DNA of 64,000 nucleotides from Comamonas sp. SCN 65-56 (GTDB lineage Bacteria; Pseudomonadota; Gammaproteobacteria; Burkholderiales; Burkholderiaceae_C). The DNA is taken from contig NZ_MEDS01000002.1 of NCBI RefSeq assembly GCF_001724135.1, positions 1-64,000 of the forward strand, in the 5' to 3' direction. Within the stretch, counting starts at the first letter, position 1; the number at the start of each line of letters is the position of its first letter. The notes beneath the pieces are model-generated. The model was given only the letters and a program-made list of their open reading frames with translations. It had not been told where the DNA came from and made no database searches. Both the position numbers and the translations under genes were made by a program. Below are positions 53,677 to 63,285 of this stretch, piece after piece.

Positions 53677-53735
53677 TGGGTTGCTTGCAGGCGCGGGCGC
53701 TGGCGGCTGCAGGCGGGCGGTGATTGTAGCCGCGG

Positions 53736-54428
53736 CTACATGCCCAGCGATTTCAGCAAGGCGTCCGTGTCGGGATCGGGGTCGGACGCGGGAGGCTGCG
53801 CAGTGGCGGGCATGGCGGCGGCCAGAGTCATGAGAGCGTCGGGGTCGGGTGCGTCCTGGGGCTCGAAATCGTGCAGCTTGATGAACTGGGTGTGGTCGAT
53901 CGCCAGCTCCAGGTAGAAGATGTTGTTCTTGGCGGTGTAGAAGGTCACGCGCCGGGCCTCGGGCTGGTCGAGGTTGGCATCCACGCTGAGCACCACCTGC
54001 TGATTCAGCACCAGCATCTTGGGCTGGTTCTGCGTGATGCGCGTTTGCAGCTCGCGCTGGATGGTGCTGGTGAAATCACCCACCACCTGGTTGACGAGTT
54101 CACCCATTACGTTGGCCACTTCGTCGGCGGTGTAGGCCGGAGCGAGATCGCTTTGCGACATGCCCATGCTGAGCAGGTAGCTCTGGTAGATCTCCATCGC
54201 GGCGGCGGCCGAGAAATTGATGATCACCAGACCGGAGAAGCCGCCATTGAAGAGCACGAAGCAGCCAATATCCGGCTTGAGGCAGGTCTTGCCTATGCGT
54301 TGCACCATGGCCGAATAGCGCACCGTGCCCTGTGTGGCCACGGAGAGCACGCGAGTGACGGAGTTGCACAGGCTGACGAGAATGTCCTTGGTGCCGTAGA
54401 CGATGGTGTTGTCGGCGCTGGGGGTCAT
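53736..54428 (-). CDS. DUF3334 / CheX-like protein
   Basis: The 230-residue protein has the pattern of DUF3334: ILVSLCNSVTRVLSVATQGT, KTCLKPDIGCFVLFNGGFSG, LVIINFSAAAAMEIYQSYLL and VANVMGELVNQVVGDFTSTI. CheX/CheC-type phosphatases of chemotaxis use a similar E-x2-N helix, and ELVNQ is such a site here. The function is not established. It lies 18 bp downstream of maeB on the same strand. Confidence 0.8.
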   Translation of the reverse strand: MTPSADNTIVYGTKDILVSLCNSVTRVLSVATQGTVRYSAMVQRIGKTCLKPDIGCFVLFNGGFSGLVIINFSAAAAMEIYQSYLLSMGMSQSDLAPAYTADEVANVMGELVNQVVGDFTSTIQRELQTRITQNQPKMLVLNQQVVLSVDANLDQPEARRVTFYTAKNNIFYLELAIDHTQFIKLHDFEPQDAPDPDALMTLAAAMPATAQPPASDPDPDTDALLKSLGM

Positions 54429-54446
54429 GATGGTGCCTTCTCGGTT

Positions 54447-56744
54447 TCAGCGATGGCTGCGGGCGGCGGCGTTGGCGGCGGCCAGTGCGGTCATGTTGAC
54501 CACGCGGCGGACGGTCGATGAGGGTGTCAGCACATGCGCCGGCGCGGCGCAGCCGAGCAGGATGGGGCCTATGGTGGTGCCGTGGCCGTCGGTGGTTTTG
54601 AGCACGTTGAAGAGGATGTTGGCGGCATCCAGATTGGGGCAGATCAGTACGTTGGCATTGCCCGTCAGCGTGGAATCGAGAAGGGTGCGGCTGCGTATGG
54701 TTTCCGAGAGGGCCGCGTCGCCGTGCATTTCGCCGTCGCATTCGATGTGCGGCGCCATGGTGCGGAAGATCTCCAGCGCCTTGCGCATCTTGAGCGCGCT
54801 CGGGCGGGTGGAAGAACCGAAGTTGGAGTGCGAGAGAAACGCCACCTTGGGCGGCAGGCCGAAGCGCTGCACTTCCTCTGCCGTGCGCAGTGCGATGGTG
54901 GCGAGCTGCTCGGCACTGGGGTCGTCGGTGATGTAGGTGTCGGCGATGAACAGCGTGCTCTGGCCGACGACGACGGCGTTGACCGTGGCCAGCTCATGCT
55001 CTTGCTCCTGCAGGCCGAGCACGCCGCGGATGTGCGCGAGGTGGTTGTCGAACTTGCCGACCAGGCCGCAGAGCAGGGCATCGGCGTCGCCCAGGTGCAC
55101 CATCAGAGCGGCGATCAGGGTGTTGGAGCGGCGCACCGAAGCCTTGGCGGTTTCCGGCGTCACGCCGTGGCGGCCCATGAGCTTGTGGTAGGCCTCCCAG
55201 TACTGGCGAAAGCGCGGGTCGTCCTCGGGATTGCAGATTTCAACGTTCACGCCGGGCTGCAGGCGCAGGTCGTTCCTGGTGATGCGGGCCTGGATGATTT
55301 CCGGGCGGCCGATCAGGATGGGCTTGGCCAGGCCATCATCGATGGCGAATTGCGCGGCGCGCAGCACGCGTTCGTCCTCGCCTTCGGCAAAAGCCACGCG
55401 CTGCGGGTGTGCCTTGGCGGCGGCGAAGACCGGGCGCATGAACATGCTGGTCTGGTAGACGAAGCGCGTGAGGCTTTCGCGGTAGGCGGCGTAGTCCTGG
55501 ATGGGGCGCGTGGCGACGCCCGACAGCTCCGCCGCATGTGCCACGGCGGGGGCGATGCGCAGGATCAGGCGCACGTCAAACGGCGTGGGGATGAGGTAAT
55601 CGGGGCCGAAGTGCATCTCCTTGCCCTGGTAGGCGGCAGCCACCTCGGGCGAGAGCTCGGCCTTGGCGAGCGCGGCGATCTCGCGCACGCAGGCGAGCTT
55701 CATGGCCTGCGTGATGCGCGTGGCGCCGCAGTCAAGCGCGCCGCGAAAGATGTAGGGAAAGCACAGGACGTTGTTGACCTGGTTGGGGTAGTCGCTGCGG
55801 CCGGTGGCAATGATGCAGTCGGGGCGCACGGCCTTGGCGAGTTCGGGACGGATTTCCGGTTCGGGGTTGGCCAGCGCGAGGATGATGGGTTTGGCGGCCA
55901 TGGTCTTGACCATCTCGGCGGTGAGTACGCCGGGCGCCGAGCAGCCGAGGAAGACGTCGGCGTTCTCCACCGCGTGGGCCAGGGTGCGGTGCTCGGTCTC
56001 TTGCGCGAAGCGGGCCTTGGACGGGTCGAGATTTTCCCGCCCGGTGTGAATCAGGCCCTTGGAGTCGCACATGAAGACGTGCTCGCGCTTCAGGCCCAGG
56101 CCGATCATCACGTCCACGCAGGCGGTGGCGGCGGCGCCGGCGCCCGAGACGGCGAGTTTGACGTTTTCTATTTTTTTGCCCACCAGTTCCAGCGCGTTCA
56201 CCAGCGCGGCGCTGGAAATGATGGCGGTGCCATGCTGGTCATCGTGGAACACCGGAATGTTCATGCGCTTGGAAAGCTCCTGCTCGATGTAGAAGCATTC
56301 GGGCGCCTTGATGTCTTCCAGGTTGATGCCGCCCACCGTGGGTTCGAGCGCGGCAATGATCTCGACCAGCTTGTCCGGATCGCGTTCGGCCAGTTCGATG
56401 TCGAACACGTCGACGCCGGCGAATTTCTTGAACAAACAGCCTTTGCCTTCCATCACCGGCTTGCCGGCGAGTGGCCCGATGTCGCCGAGGCCGAGCACGG
56501 CCGTGCCGTTGGTGACCACGGCGACCAGGTTGCCGCGCGAGGTGTAGTCGTAGGCCTTGGCCGGGTCGGCCTGGATGTCCAGACACGGATAGGCGACGCC
56601 GGGCGAGTAGGCGAGCGAGAGGTCGCGCTGGTTGACCAGCGGCTTGGTCGGAGTGACGGAGACCTTGCCGCGCACGGGGGTGCGGTGGTAGTCCAGCGCG
56701 GCATCGCGCAGTGCGGCTTCGGCGGGGGGGAGGGACTTGCTCAT
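54447..56744 (-). CDS. maeB: NADP-dependent malic enzyme with phosphotransacetylase-like domain (MaeB)
   Basis: This 765-residue two-domain enzyme makes pyruvate from malate with NADPH production. The N-terminal malic domain shows [20 protein letters not shown] and the Rossmann loop [20 protein letters not shown]. The C-terminal ~330 residues ([40 protein letters not shown]) are a phosphotransacetylase-like domain that regulates the enzyme. Length matches MaeB. Confidence 0.97.
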   Translation of the reverse strand: MSKSLPPAEAALRDAALDYHRTPVRGKVSVTPTKPLVNQRDLSLAYSPGVAYPCLDIQADPAKAYDYTSRGNLVAVVTNGTAVLGLGDIGPLAGKPVMEGKGCLFKKFAGVDVFDIELAERDPDKLVEIIAALEPTVGGINLEDIKAPECFYIEQELSKRMNIPVFHDDQHGTAIISSAALVNALELVGKKIENVKLAVSGAGAAATACVDVMIGLGLKREHVFMCDSKGLIHTGRENLDPSKARFAQETEHRTLAHAVENADVFLGCSAPGVLTAEMVKTMAAKPIILALANPEPEIRPELAKAVRPDCIIATGRSDYPNQVNNVLCFPYIFRGALDCGATRITQAMKLACVREIAALAKAELSPEVAAAYQGKEMHFGPDYLIPTPFDVRLILRIAPAVAHAAELSGVATRPIQDYAAYRESLTRFVYQTSMFMRPVFAAAKAHPQRVAFAEGEDERVLRAAQFAIDDGLAKPILIGRPEIIQARITRNDLRLQPGVNVEICNPEDDPRFRQYWEAYHKLMGRHGVTPETAKASVRRSNTLIAALMVHLGDADALLCGLVGKFDNHLAHIRGVLGLQEQEHELATVNAVVVGQSTLFIADTYITDDPSAEQLATIALRTAEEVQRFGLPPKVAFLSHSNFGSSTRPSALKMRKALEIFRTMAPHIECDGEMHGDAALSETIRSRTLLDSTLTGNANVLICPNLDAANILFNVLKTTDGHGTTIGPILLGCAAPAHVLTPSSTVRRVVNMTALAAANAAARSHR

Positions 56745-56793
56745 GGTGGCTTTCCTGACGGAAAAAAGGCGTAACTAGCTTACTGCAAACGGC

Positions 56794-56835
56794 AAAGCCG
56801 ACAGGGCGGGGGCATCGCTCCTGTCGGCTTTTTTT
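56794..56835 (-). terminator. Rho-independent terminator after the purine permease
   Basis: AAAGCCGACAGG and CCTGTCGGCTTTTTTT form a 12-bp stem with a 14-nt loop, 11 bp past the permease stop. The U-run is stronger on the plus strand, but no plus-strand gene needs one; it separates the permease from maeB. Confidence 0.75.
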
Positions 56836-56845
56836 GTGCCTGCGA

Positions 56846-58333
56846 TCAGTGGGCGCCGGATTGCAGGCTGGCGCGGCGCGCGGCCGCGGGGTCGTCCTTG
56901 GCGCCGTTGAAGAACAGGTTGAGCACGACCGCTGCGATCGAGGCCAGCAGAATGCCCGATTCGATCAGCGGGTGGATGGCGTGCGGCAGCCACTGGCGGA
57001 AGTTGGGCGCGACCAGCGGGATCATGCCGACGCCGATGGAGATGGCGACGATCATGGCGTTGTTGCGGTTGGTGTGGAAGTCCACGCCCGCGAGGATGCG
57101 GATGCCGGTGGCCGCGACCATGCCGAACATCACCAGGCCGGCGCCGCCCAGCACCACGGTGGGCAGCGATTCCACCAGCGCGCCCATCTTGGGCACGATG
57201 CCGAACAGGATCATGATGGCGCCACCGACGACGCAGACCCAACGGCTCTTGATGCCGGTCACCGCCACCAGGCCCACGTTCTGCGAAAAGCTGGTGTAGG
57301 GGAAGGTGCTGAACAGACCGCCGATGACAGTGCCCAGACCATCGGTGCGCAGGCCGCGCTTGAGGTCGTCGGGCGTGATTTCCTTGTCGGTCATCTCGCC
57401 CAGCGCGAGGAACATGCCGGTCGATTCGATGAGCACCACGATCATCACCAGCGACATCGTCAGGATCAGGATGGGGTCGAACACCGGGTAGGCGATCTGG
57501 AACGGCAACACCAAATCGAACCAGGCCGCCTTGCCGACCTTCTCGAAAGTCATCAGCCCCATCGCAGCGGTGATGACGCCACCTACCAGAATGCCGATCA
57601 GCACCGAGATGTTGGCGATGAAGCCTTTGCCAAAGCGTGCCACCAGCAAGATGGTGAGCAGCACGATGCCCGAGATGCCCATGCCGGTGAGATCGGCGTA
57701 TTTGGGGTTGGGCACGGTGGGCAGGATGGCGAAGCCCTTGGGCACCTCGGGCAGCGATGAGCCCGGGGCGCTGACGGCCGCCTGCAGCTCTTTGAGCCAC
57801 TTGATGTAGTCGGGGTTGGTCACGGCCGGTGCGGTTGGACCGACCGGGTTGCCGAAGATCCAGTTGATGCCGATGCGCATCAGGCTGATGCCGATCACCG
57901 CGATGATGGTGCCGGTGACCACGGGCGGGAAGAAGCGCAGCATGCGGCTCATGAGTGGGGCGATGAGGATGGCCACCACGCCCGCGCCTATGACCGAGCC
58001 GAAGATGATACCGGCGCCGTAAGGGCCGGCGTTGGTCTGCGCCATCGAGACCATGGGCGCGACGGCGGCAAAGGTCACGCCCATCATCACCGGCAGCTTG
58101 ATGCCGAACCACTGCGTTGCGCCGCCGGCCTGGATCAGCGTGACCAGGCCGCAGACGAAGAGGTCGGCCGAGATCAGGTGCGCCACTTGCTCGGGCGTGA
58201 GATTGAGCGCGCGCCCGACGATGAGCGGCACCGCCACCGCTCCGGCGTACATCACGAGTACGTGTTGCATGCCCAGGGCGACCAGCTTGCCCCAGGGGAG
58301 TTTTTGATCAACCGGATGTACGGCGTTTTGCAT
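56846..58333 (-). CDS. NCS2-family purine (urate/xanthine) permease
   Basis: The 495-residue inner-membrane symporter has about 14 helices. NCS2 features are LVALGMQHVLVMYAGAVAVP at the N-terminus, QAGGATQWFGIKLPVMMGVT, the signature VGLVAVTGIKSRWVCVVGGA, and FSTFPYTSFSQN before it. It imports urate or xanthine for the neighbouring purine-degradation enzymes. ATG 58333 is preferred; the ATG at 58363 lies within the candidate GntR site. Confidence 0.93.
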   Translation of the reverse strand: MQNAVHPVDQKLPWGKLVALGMQHVLVMYAGAVAVPLIVGRALNLTPEQVAHLISADLFVCGLVTLIQAGGATQWFGIKLPVMMGVTFAAVAPMVSMAQTNAGPYGAGIIFGSVIGAGVVAILIAPLMSRMLRFFPPVVTGTIIAVIGISLMRIGINWIFGNPVGPTAPAVTNPDYIKWLKELQAAVSAPGSSLPEVPKGFAILPTVPNPKYADLTGMGISGIVLLTILLVARFGKGFIANISVLIGILVGGVITAAMGLMTFEKVGKAAWFDLVLPFQIAYPVFDPILILTMSLVMIVVLIESTGMFLALGEMTDKEITPDDLKRGLRTDGLGTVIGGLFSTFPYTSFSQNVGLVAVTGIKSRWVCVVGGAIMILFGIVPKMGALVESLPTVVLGGAGLVMFGMVAATGIRILAGVDFHTNRNNAMIVAISIGVGMIPLVAPNFRQWLPHAIHPLIESGILLASIAAVVLNLFFNGAKDDPAAARRASLQSGAH

Positions 58334-58356
58334 GTTGCTTCCCGATGGATTAACTA

Positions 58357-58380
58357 CATACAAAAAGTGTATACAAAAAA
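58357..58380. promoter_or_regulatory. Candidate GntR operator upstream of the permease
   Basis: CATACAAAAAGTGTATAC contains ACAAAAAGTGTAT, also found (inverted) at the start of the GntR gene. It lies about 25-45 bp upstream of the permease start. Confidence 0.55.
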
Positions 58381-58444
58381 TCAGGCATGAACACTATGGG
58401 GATTCACGGGGTTGACGAAAACCCCGTGATCGAGTAGCTGCGAT

Positions 58445-59701
58445 TCAGGTCATCAAGTCGTGCAGGGTGCGCGCCACCACCTTGGTGGCGCGGCGCAGGT
58501 CTTCCAGGTCCAGCCGCTCGTCATTGCGCTTGGCGTGGCTTTCCAGCACGCTGCGCGGACCGGCGCCGTAGATCACGCCCGGGATGCCGCGTTCGACGTA
58601 CAGGCGCACATCGGTGTACAGCGGCGTGCCGACCGCCGGGGGTGTTTCGCCCAACACCGCCTTGCCGTGCTTCTGCAACGCATCCACCAGCGGCACATTG
58701 CCCTTGAGCGGCGTCATGGCGTTGGCCAGCAGGATGCGGCGCACGTCGCTCGTGACCGCGTTCTCGCCCTTCACGCCGCGCCAGCGGTTGAAGTGCCTGG
58801 TGGCATCGGCAATCACCTTGCGCAGGCGCGCTTCGACCTTGGCCGGGTTTTCCTCGGGGATCATGCGGCGGTCGAGCTTGAGCACCACCTTGCCCGGGAT
58901 CACGTTGGTGTTGGTGCCGCCTTCGATGCGGCCGATGTTGAGGTAGGGGTGGTGGATGCCCTTGACCTTGGATTTCACCTTCTGGTAGGCGGTGTTCTCG
59001 GCATACAGCGCATTCATGATGAACACCGCCGCCTGCAGCGCGTCGACGCCAGTGTGCGGCACGGCGGCATGGGCCATCTTGCCGTTGATCGTCACTTCCA
59101 GCTGCAGGCAGCCGTTGTGCGCGGTCACGACTTCGTAGGAGAAGCCGGCGGCGATCATCAGGTCGGGTTGGGTCAGGCCGTGCGCCAGCAGCCAGCCCGG
59201 GCCGAGCAGGCCGCCGAATTCCTCGTCGTAGGTGAAGTGCAGCTCGATCGCGCCCTTGGTCGGCGGGGCCACGGCTTCGAGCGCGCGCACCGCGAAGCTG
59301 AAGGTGGAGAAGTCGCTCTTGCTCACGGCGGTGGCGCGGCCATACATCTTGCCGTCCTCAATCTCGGCGCCGTAGGGCGGGTGCTGCCAGCCTTCACCCG
59401 GCGGCACCACGTCGCCATGCGCGTTGAGCGCCAGCGTGATGCCGCCCTTGCCGTAGGGCCGGCGCACGATGAGGTTGGTGATGGACTGCATGCCGTAGTC
59501 ATGCACCTCTTGGGCCGGCACCGGGTGTTTTTCGGCCTTGAAACCGAAGGCGGCAATCAGCTCTGCGGTGCGCTCGGCATGCGGCGCGTTGTTGCCCGGC
59601 GGCGTGTCGGTCGGCACGCGCACCAGCTCCTGCAGAAAGCGTACCTGCTCGTCAAAGTGGGCGTCGATCCAGGCGTCGAGTTGTTCGTAGGTGGTGGTCA
59701 T
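58445..59701 (-). CDS. M20-family metallopeptidase/deacylase
   Basis: The 418-residue protein is of the ArgE/DapE/ACY1 type. Metal-site motifs are ALNAHGDVVPPGEGW and YDEEFGGLLGPGW; the dimerisation domain carries GKMAHAAVPHTGVDALQAAV. In this purine-catabolic operon it probably hydrolyses a small amide such as a ureido or carbamoyl compound, but the substrate is not readable from sequence. It is 9 bp downstream of the uraD-allC gene. Confidence 0.85.
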   Translation of the reverse strand: MTTTYEQLDAWIDAHFDEQVRFLQELVRVPTDTPPGNNAPHAERTAELIAAFGFKAEKHPVPAQEVHDYGMQSITNLIVRRPYGKGGITLALNAHGDVVPPGEGWQHPPYGAEIEDGKMYGRATAVSKSDFSTFSFAVRALEAVAPPTKGAIELHFTYDEEFGGLLGPGWLLAHGLTQPDLMIAAGFSYEVVTAHNGCLQLEVTINGKMAHAAVPHTGVDALQAAVFIMNALYAENTAYQKVKSKVKGIHHPYLNIGRIEGGTNTNVIPGKVVLKLDRRMIPEENPAKVEARLRKVIADATRHFNRWRGVKGENAVTSDVRRILLANAMTPLKGNVPLVDALQKHGKAVLGETPPAVGTPLYTDVRLYVERGIPGVIYGAGPRSVLESHAKRNDERLDLEDLRRATKVVARTLHDLMT

Positions 59702-59710
59702 GGCGGGGGT

Positions 59711-61477
59711 TTACTTGGCGAGTTGGTTCAGGACGTGGTTGTAGGCCTGCACGGCCAGCTGCAGGTCGTCGGCGGTGGACGATTCCAGCGGGTTGTGGCT
59801 GATGCCGCTGTTTTCGCCGCGCACGAAGAGCATGGCTTGGGGCAGCATCTGGTGGATCTTCATCGCGTCGTGCCCGGCGCCGCTTGGCATGCGGTGCACC
59901 GGCAGCCCCTGCGCCGCGACGGCGGCTTCCCAATGCGCTTGCAGCGCGGGGTTGCTGGGCGCGCAACTGGCTTGCATGCTGCGCTCGGCGACGTACTGCA
60001 GGCCGCGGCGCTGGCAGATGTCGTCGAGCTGCTGCAGGATGTCGGCCACCAGCGCGTCGCGCTGTGCGTTGCTGGGCGCGCGCATGTCAAGGCTGAATTC
60101 GCAACGCCCCGGCACCACGTTGACCGAGCCGCTGGGCACATGCAGCATGCCCATGGTGGCCACGCTGTCGCCATCCTTGGTGGCGCGCTGTTCCATGTAG
60201 AGCAGCAGTTCGGCGGCGGCGGCGGCGGCGTCGCGCCGGCGGTTCATCGGCGTGGTGCCGGCGTGGCTCGCCATGCCGGTGATCGCGCACTGGTAGCGGC
60301 TGCTGGCGTTGATGCTGGTGACGGCGGCCAGCGGCAGGCACATCTCGTTGAGTACCGGGCCCTGTTCGATGTGCACCTCGATGTAGCCGAGGTAGTGCGC
60401 CGGGTCGCGCTTGAGCTTGGGGATGTCGGCAATGCACAGGCCGGCATGCTCCATGGCTTGGCGCAGGGTGATGCCATCCGCATCCTTTTGCTCCAGCCAG
60501 TTCGAATCAAAGTCGCCCACCAGCGCGCCGGAGCCGAGGAAGGTGGCCTTGTAGCGCTGGCCTTCTTCCTCGGCAAACGCGACCAGTTCGATGCCAAACG
60601 GTAGGCGCCGGTTTTGCCGGTGCAATTCGCGCACGCAGGCCATGGGCACGAAGATGCCGGTGCGCCCGTCGTACCTGCCGCCGTTTCTCACCGTGTCGTA
60701 GTGGCTGCCGGTGAGCAGGTATTTGCCGCCGTCGTGCGCCGGCTTGTAGCGGCCGACGACGTTGCCCACGGCGTCGATCTCCACTTCGTCAAAGCCGCAA
60801 TCACGCATCCAGTGGCTGATGCGTTGTGCGCAGGCGCGGTGCGCATCGGTCAGGTAGGTGACGGTGAGCTGGCCTTTTTCGGCGTAGCCGGCGTCGCTGT
60901 GCTGGGCCAGGCGCTCGTGCCAGTCCCAGACCTCGTTGCCCAATATTGGCTCATAGCCGAACTTTTCGTTCAGGCGGATTTCGGCGATGCGGTGGATGTT
61001 GCGCAGCGCCTCGGCGCGCTCGAAGTCGCGGTGGTTGGTGAGGCGCCGTGCGAAGGTGTCGATGATTTGCTGTTTGGCGAGACCCGTGCCGCGCGGCCCG
61101 CGCACCGCGAGGATGAAGGGAAAGCCGAAGCGCGCGTTGTAGTCGCTGTTGAGTTGCTGGATGCGCGCGAATTCTTCCGGCGTGCAATCCGTCAGGCCGG
61201 CCTTGCTCTGCTCGTGGGTCGATTCGGCGGTGAGCGTCTTGCTCACCATGGCCTTGCCGGCAAGCTCCGGGTGGGCGCGGATCAGCGCCAGCTGGGCCTG
61301 CGCGCCAGCGGCTTGCAGCGCCTGCACCATCGCCCATTTCAGCTGTGCGAGGGTAGCGAAGGGGCGCTGCGCCAGCGCGGCTTCGGCAATCCAGGGTGAA
61401 TGCTCGTAGATGCCATCGAGCCATTGCGTGGCCTCGGCCAGCGGCGCGGCGTTGAGTTGGTCAAGCGTCAGGGGCAT
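59711..61477 (-). CDS. Fusion of OHCU decarboxylase (UraD) and allantoate amidohydrolase (AllC)
   Basis: The 588-residue protein has two catalytic modules. Residues 1-170 form UraD (ALIRAHPELAGKAMVSKTLT, FGFPFILAVRGPRG), which decarboxylates OHCU to S-allantoin. From about 180 is an AllC-type M20 hydrolase: LTGSHYDTVRNGGRYDGRTG, VAFAEEEGQRYKATFLGSGA and YIEVHIEQGPVL. It acts on allantoate. The fusion joins non-consecutive steps; allantoinase (puuE, next gene) acts between them. Confidence 0.92.
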   Translation of the reverse strand: MPLTLDQLNAAPLAEATQWLDGIYEHSPWIAEAALAQRPFATLAQLKWAMVQALQAAGAQAQLALIRAHPELAGKAMVSKTLTAESTHEQSKAGLTDCTPEEFARIQQLNSDYNARFGFPFILAVRGPRGTGLAKQQIIDTFARRLTNHRDFERAEALRNIHRIAEIRLNEKFGYEPILGNEVWDWHERLAQHSDAGYAEKGQLTVTYLTDAHRACAQRISHWMRDCGFDEVEIDAVGNVVGRYKPAHDGGKYLLTGSHYDTVRNGGRYDGRTGIFVPMACVRELHRQNRRLPFGIELVAFAEEEGQRYKATFLGSGALVGDFDSNWLEQKDADGITLRQAMEHAGLCIADIPKLKRDPAHYLGYIEVHIEQGPVLNEMCLPLAAVTSINASSRYQCAITGMASHAGTTPMNRRRDAAAAAAELLLYMEQRATKDGDSVATMGMLHVPSGSVNVVPGRCEFSLDMRAPSNAQRDALVADILQQLDDICQRRGLQYVAERSMQASCAPSNPALQAHWEAAVAAQGLPVHRMPSGAGHDAMKIHQMLPQAMLFVRGENSGISHNPLESSTADDLQLAVQAYNHVLNQLAK

Positions 61478-61495
61478 GGTGTTCCTACTGAATTG

Positions 61496-61538
61496 ATAGC
61501 TGCTAGCGCTTGCCCATCAAGCGCTGGAGGCCTTTTTG
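61496..61538. repeat. Interspersed repeat copy B (between puuE and uraD-allC)
   Basis: ATAGCTGCTAGCGCTTGCCC, then ATCAAGCGCTGGAGGCCTTTTT, forms the palindrome AGCGCTTG...CAAGCGCT followed by a T-run on the plus strand. It matches copy A in the T3SS operon. Confidence 0.75.
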
Positions 61539-61540
61539 GC

Positions 61541-62509
61541 TTAAATCGGCGCGGGGAACTGCTGTTGCCAGTGGCGCGCCAGGTCGATGCGCCGGCACAC
61601 CCACACCCGCTCGTGCTGCGCGATGTGATCGAGAAACTTCTGCAGTGCGATGAAGCGCCCCGGGCGCCCGACCATGCGGCAATGCAGGCCTATGGTCATC
61701 ATCTTGGGCGCGTTCTGGCCCTGCGGATCACCCTCGGCATACAGCACGTCGAACGCGTCGCGCATGTATTGGTAGAACGGTTCGGCGTGCGAATAGCCCT
61801 GGGGCAGGCCGAAGCGCATGTCGTTCACATCGAGCGTGTAGGGCACGATGAGCTGCTGGGCCGCAGCGCCGTCGCTCTTGGTGACCTTCATCCAGAACGG
61901 CAGGTCGTCGCCGTAGTAATCGGCGTCGTAGGTGAAGCGGCCCGCGTCGGCCACCAGGCGGTGGGTGTTGGGGCTGTCGCGCCCGGTGTACCAGCCCAGC
62001 GCGTGGTCGCCTTTGCCGCCATAGAGATCGTCAAAAATTTCCAGGCACTGCTGCATGTGCGCGCGCTCCTGCGCCTCGGGCATGTCCTGGTAGTGAATCC
62101 AGCGCAGACCGTGGCAGGCGACTTCATGGCCGAGCTCGTCAAAGGCCTGCGCCACCTCGCGGTTCTTCTGCAGTGCGGTCGCCACGCCGTAGACGGTGAG
62201 CGGCAGCTTGCGACGTTCAAATTCGCGCAGCACGCGCCAGACGCCGGCGCGCGAGCCGTATTCGTAGATGCTCTCCATGCTCATGTGCCGTGCCGGGTAG
62301 GCCGCGGGGTTGAAGAGCTCCGACAGAAACTGCTCGCTGCCCGCATCGCCATGCAGCACGCAGTTCTCGCCGCCTTCCTCGTAGTTGAGCACGAAGGAGA
62401 CGGCAATGCGCGCCTGGCCGGGCCAGTGCGGCTGCGGGGTGTGACGGCCGTAGCCGATCAGGTCGCGCGGATAGGGCGCGGTGGCGTCGTAGAAGGAAGG
62501 CGTGGTCAT
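61541..62509 (-). CDS. puuE: PuuE-type allantoinase
   Basis: The 322-residue polysaccharide-deacetylase-fold allantoinase opens the allantoin ring to allantoate. Motifs are VSFVLNYEEGGENCVLHGD, HEVACHGLRWIHYQ and FTYDADYYGDDLPFWMKV. Length and neighbours (UraD, AllC, permease) match the non-metallo PuuE branch. It overlaps the GntR stop by 1 bp. Confidence 0.94.
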   Translation of the reverse strand: MTTPSFYDATAPYPRDLIGYGRHTPQPHWPGQARIAVSFVLNYEEGGENCVLHGDAGSEQFLSELFNPAAYPARHMSMESIYEYGSRAGVWRVLREFERRKLPLTVYGVATALQKNREVAQAFDELGHEVACHGLRWIHYQDMPEAQERAHMQQCLEIFDDLYGGKGDHALGWYTGRDSPNTHRLVADAGRFTYDADYYGDDLPFWMKVTKSDGAAAQQLIVPYTLDVNDMRFGLPQGYSHAEPFYQYMRDAFDVLYAEGDPQGQNAPKMMTIGLHCRMVGRPGRFIALQKFLDHIAQHERVWVCRRIDLARHWQQQFPAPI

Positions 62510-63195
62510 CAGTTGGTGCCCGTGAGAGCCATGGATAAATCGTTGGTGGGAACGCTGCGCTCGAACATCAGTCCAGCCTCGACGTTGTCCAGGTGCTCCT
62601 GCATCAGGCGCACGGCGGTGCTTTCATCGCCGGCGACGATGGCGTTGAAGATGCCCTCGTGCTCGTCGTGAGAATGCTCGGCCGCGGTGGTGGATTGGTA
62701 CATCAGCGTGATCAGCGCGCAGCGCGAGATCAGGTCGCCCAGCAGCTGGGCCAGCACCGCGTTGCCCATGAGAGAGGCGATTTGCACGTGAAAATCGCCC
62801 AGCAACTCGGTGCGCCGGCCGACATCGGGCTCCAGCATCGCCGCGCGCTCTGCGTCCATGTGCTTCTTCAGCAGCTGGATGCGCGCGGGCGTGCTGCTGG
62901 CGATGAATTCGCGCACCGTGGCGAGCTCCAGCATGCGGCGCACGGCAAACACCTGGCGCGCTTCGTCCACCGAGGGGGTGGCGACGAAGGCGCCGCGCGC
63001 CGGTTCCTGGCGGATCAGGCGGTTTTGCGCCAACTGGAACAGCGCCTGGCGCACCAGCGTGCGCGAGACGCCGAAGTGGTCGGCGAGCTTTTGCTCGGCC
63101 AGCTTGGTGCCGGGCAGCAGCCGGTGTTCGACGATGGCCCGGGTGAGGTTTTCGACGATGGTGTCCGTCGCCGATACGGGTGCGGGTGTGTCCAT
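62509..63195 (-). CDS. GntR/FadR-family regulator of purine catabolism
   Basis: The 228-residue regulator has an N-terminal winged helix (LAEQKLADHFGVSRTLVRQA, LFQLAQNRLIRQEPARGAFV). An FCD ligand domain follows (FAVRRMLELATVREFIASST, DEHEGIFNAIVAGDESTAVR). I chose ATG 63195; the upstream ATG 63231 overlaps the candidate operator. It likely senses a purine intermediate and controls the genes at 56.8-62.5 kb. Confidence 0.9.
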   Translation of the reverse strand: MDTPAPVSATDTIVENLTRAIVEHRLLPGTKLAEQKLADHFGVSRTLVRQALFQLAQNRLIRQEPARGAFVATPSVDEARQVFAVRRMLELATVREFIASSTPARIQLLKKHMDAERAAMLEPDVGRRTELLGDFHVQIASLMGNAVLAQLLGDLISRCALITLMYQSTTAAEHSHDEHEGIFNAIVAGDESTAVRLMQEHLDNVEAGLMFERSVPTNDLSMALTGTN

Positions 63196-63226
63196 GAAGC
63201 GGATGATACCGCCCAGACACAAAAAT

Positions 63227-63245
63227 TGCATACACTTTTTGTCGA
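63227..63245. promoter_or_regulatory. Candidate GntR operator at its own promoter
   Basis: GCATACACTTTTTGT is the reverse complement of the motif upstream of the permease (ACAAAAAGTGTAT shared over 13 bp). It is 32 bp upstream of the GntR start. Confidence 0.55.
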
Positions 63246-63285
63246 CGACCCCAGGGCATAGTGCCTGAAGTCGCCCGGCGGCGCC

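Noticed and set aside
54534-56774. Plus-strand open frame of 746 codons
   Set aside because: Antisense to maeB, with no recognisable protein features.
58460-60604. Plus-strand open frame of 714 codons
   Set aside because: Antisense to the M20 peptidase and uraD-allC genes.
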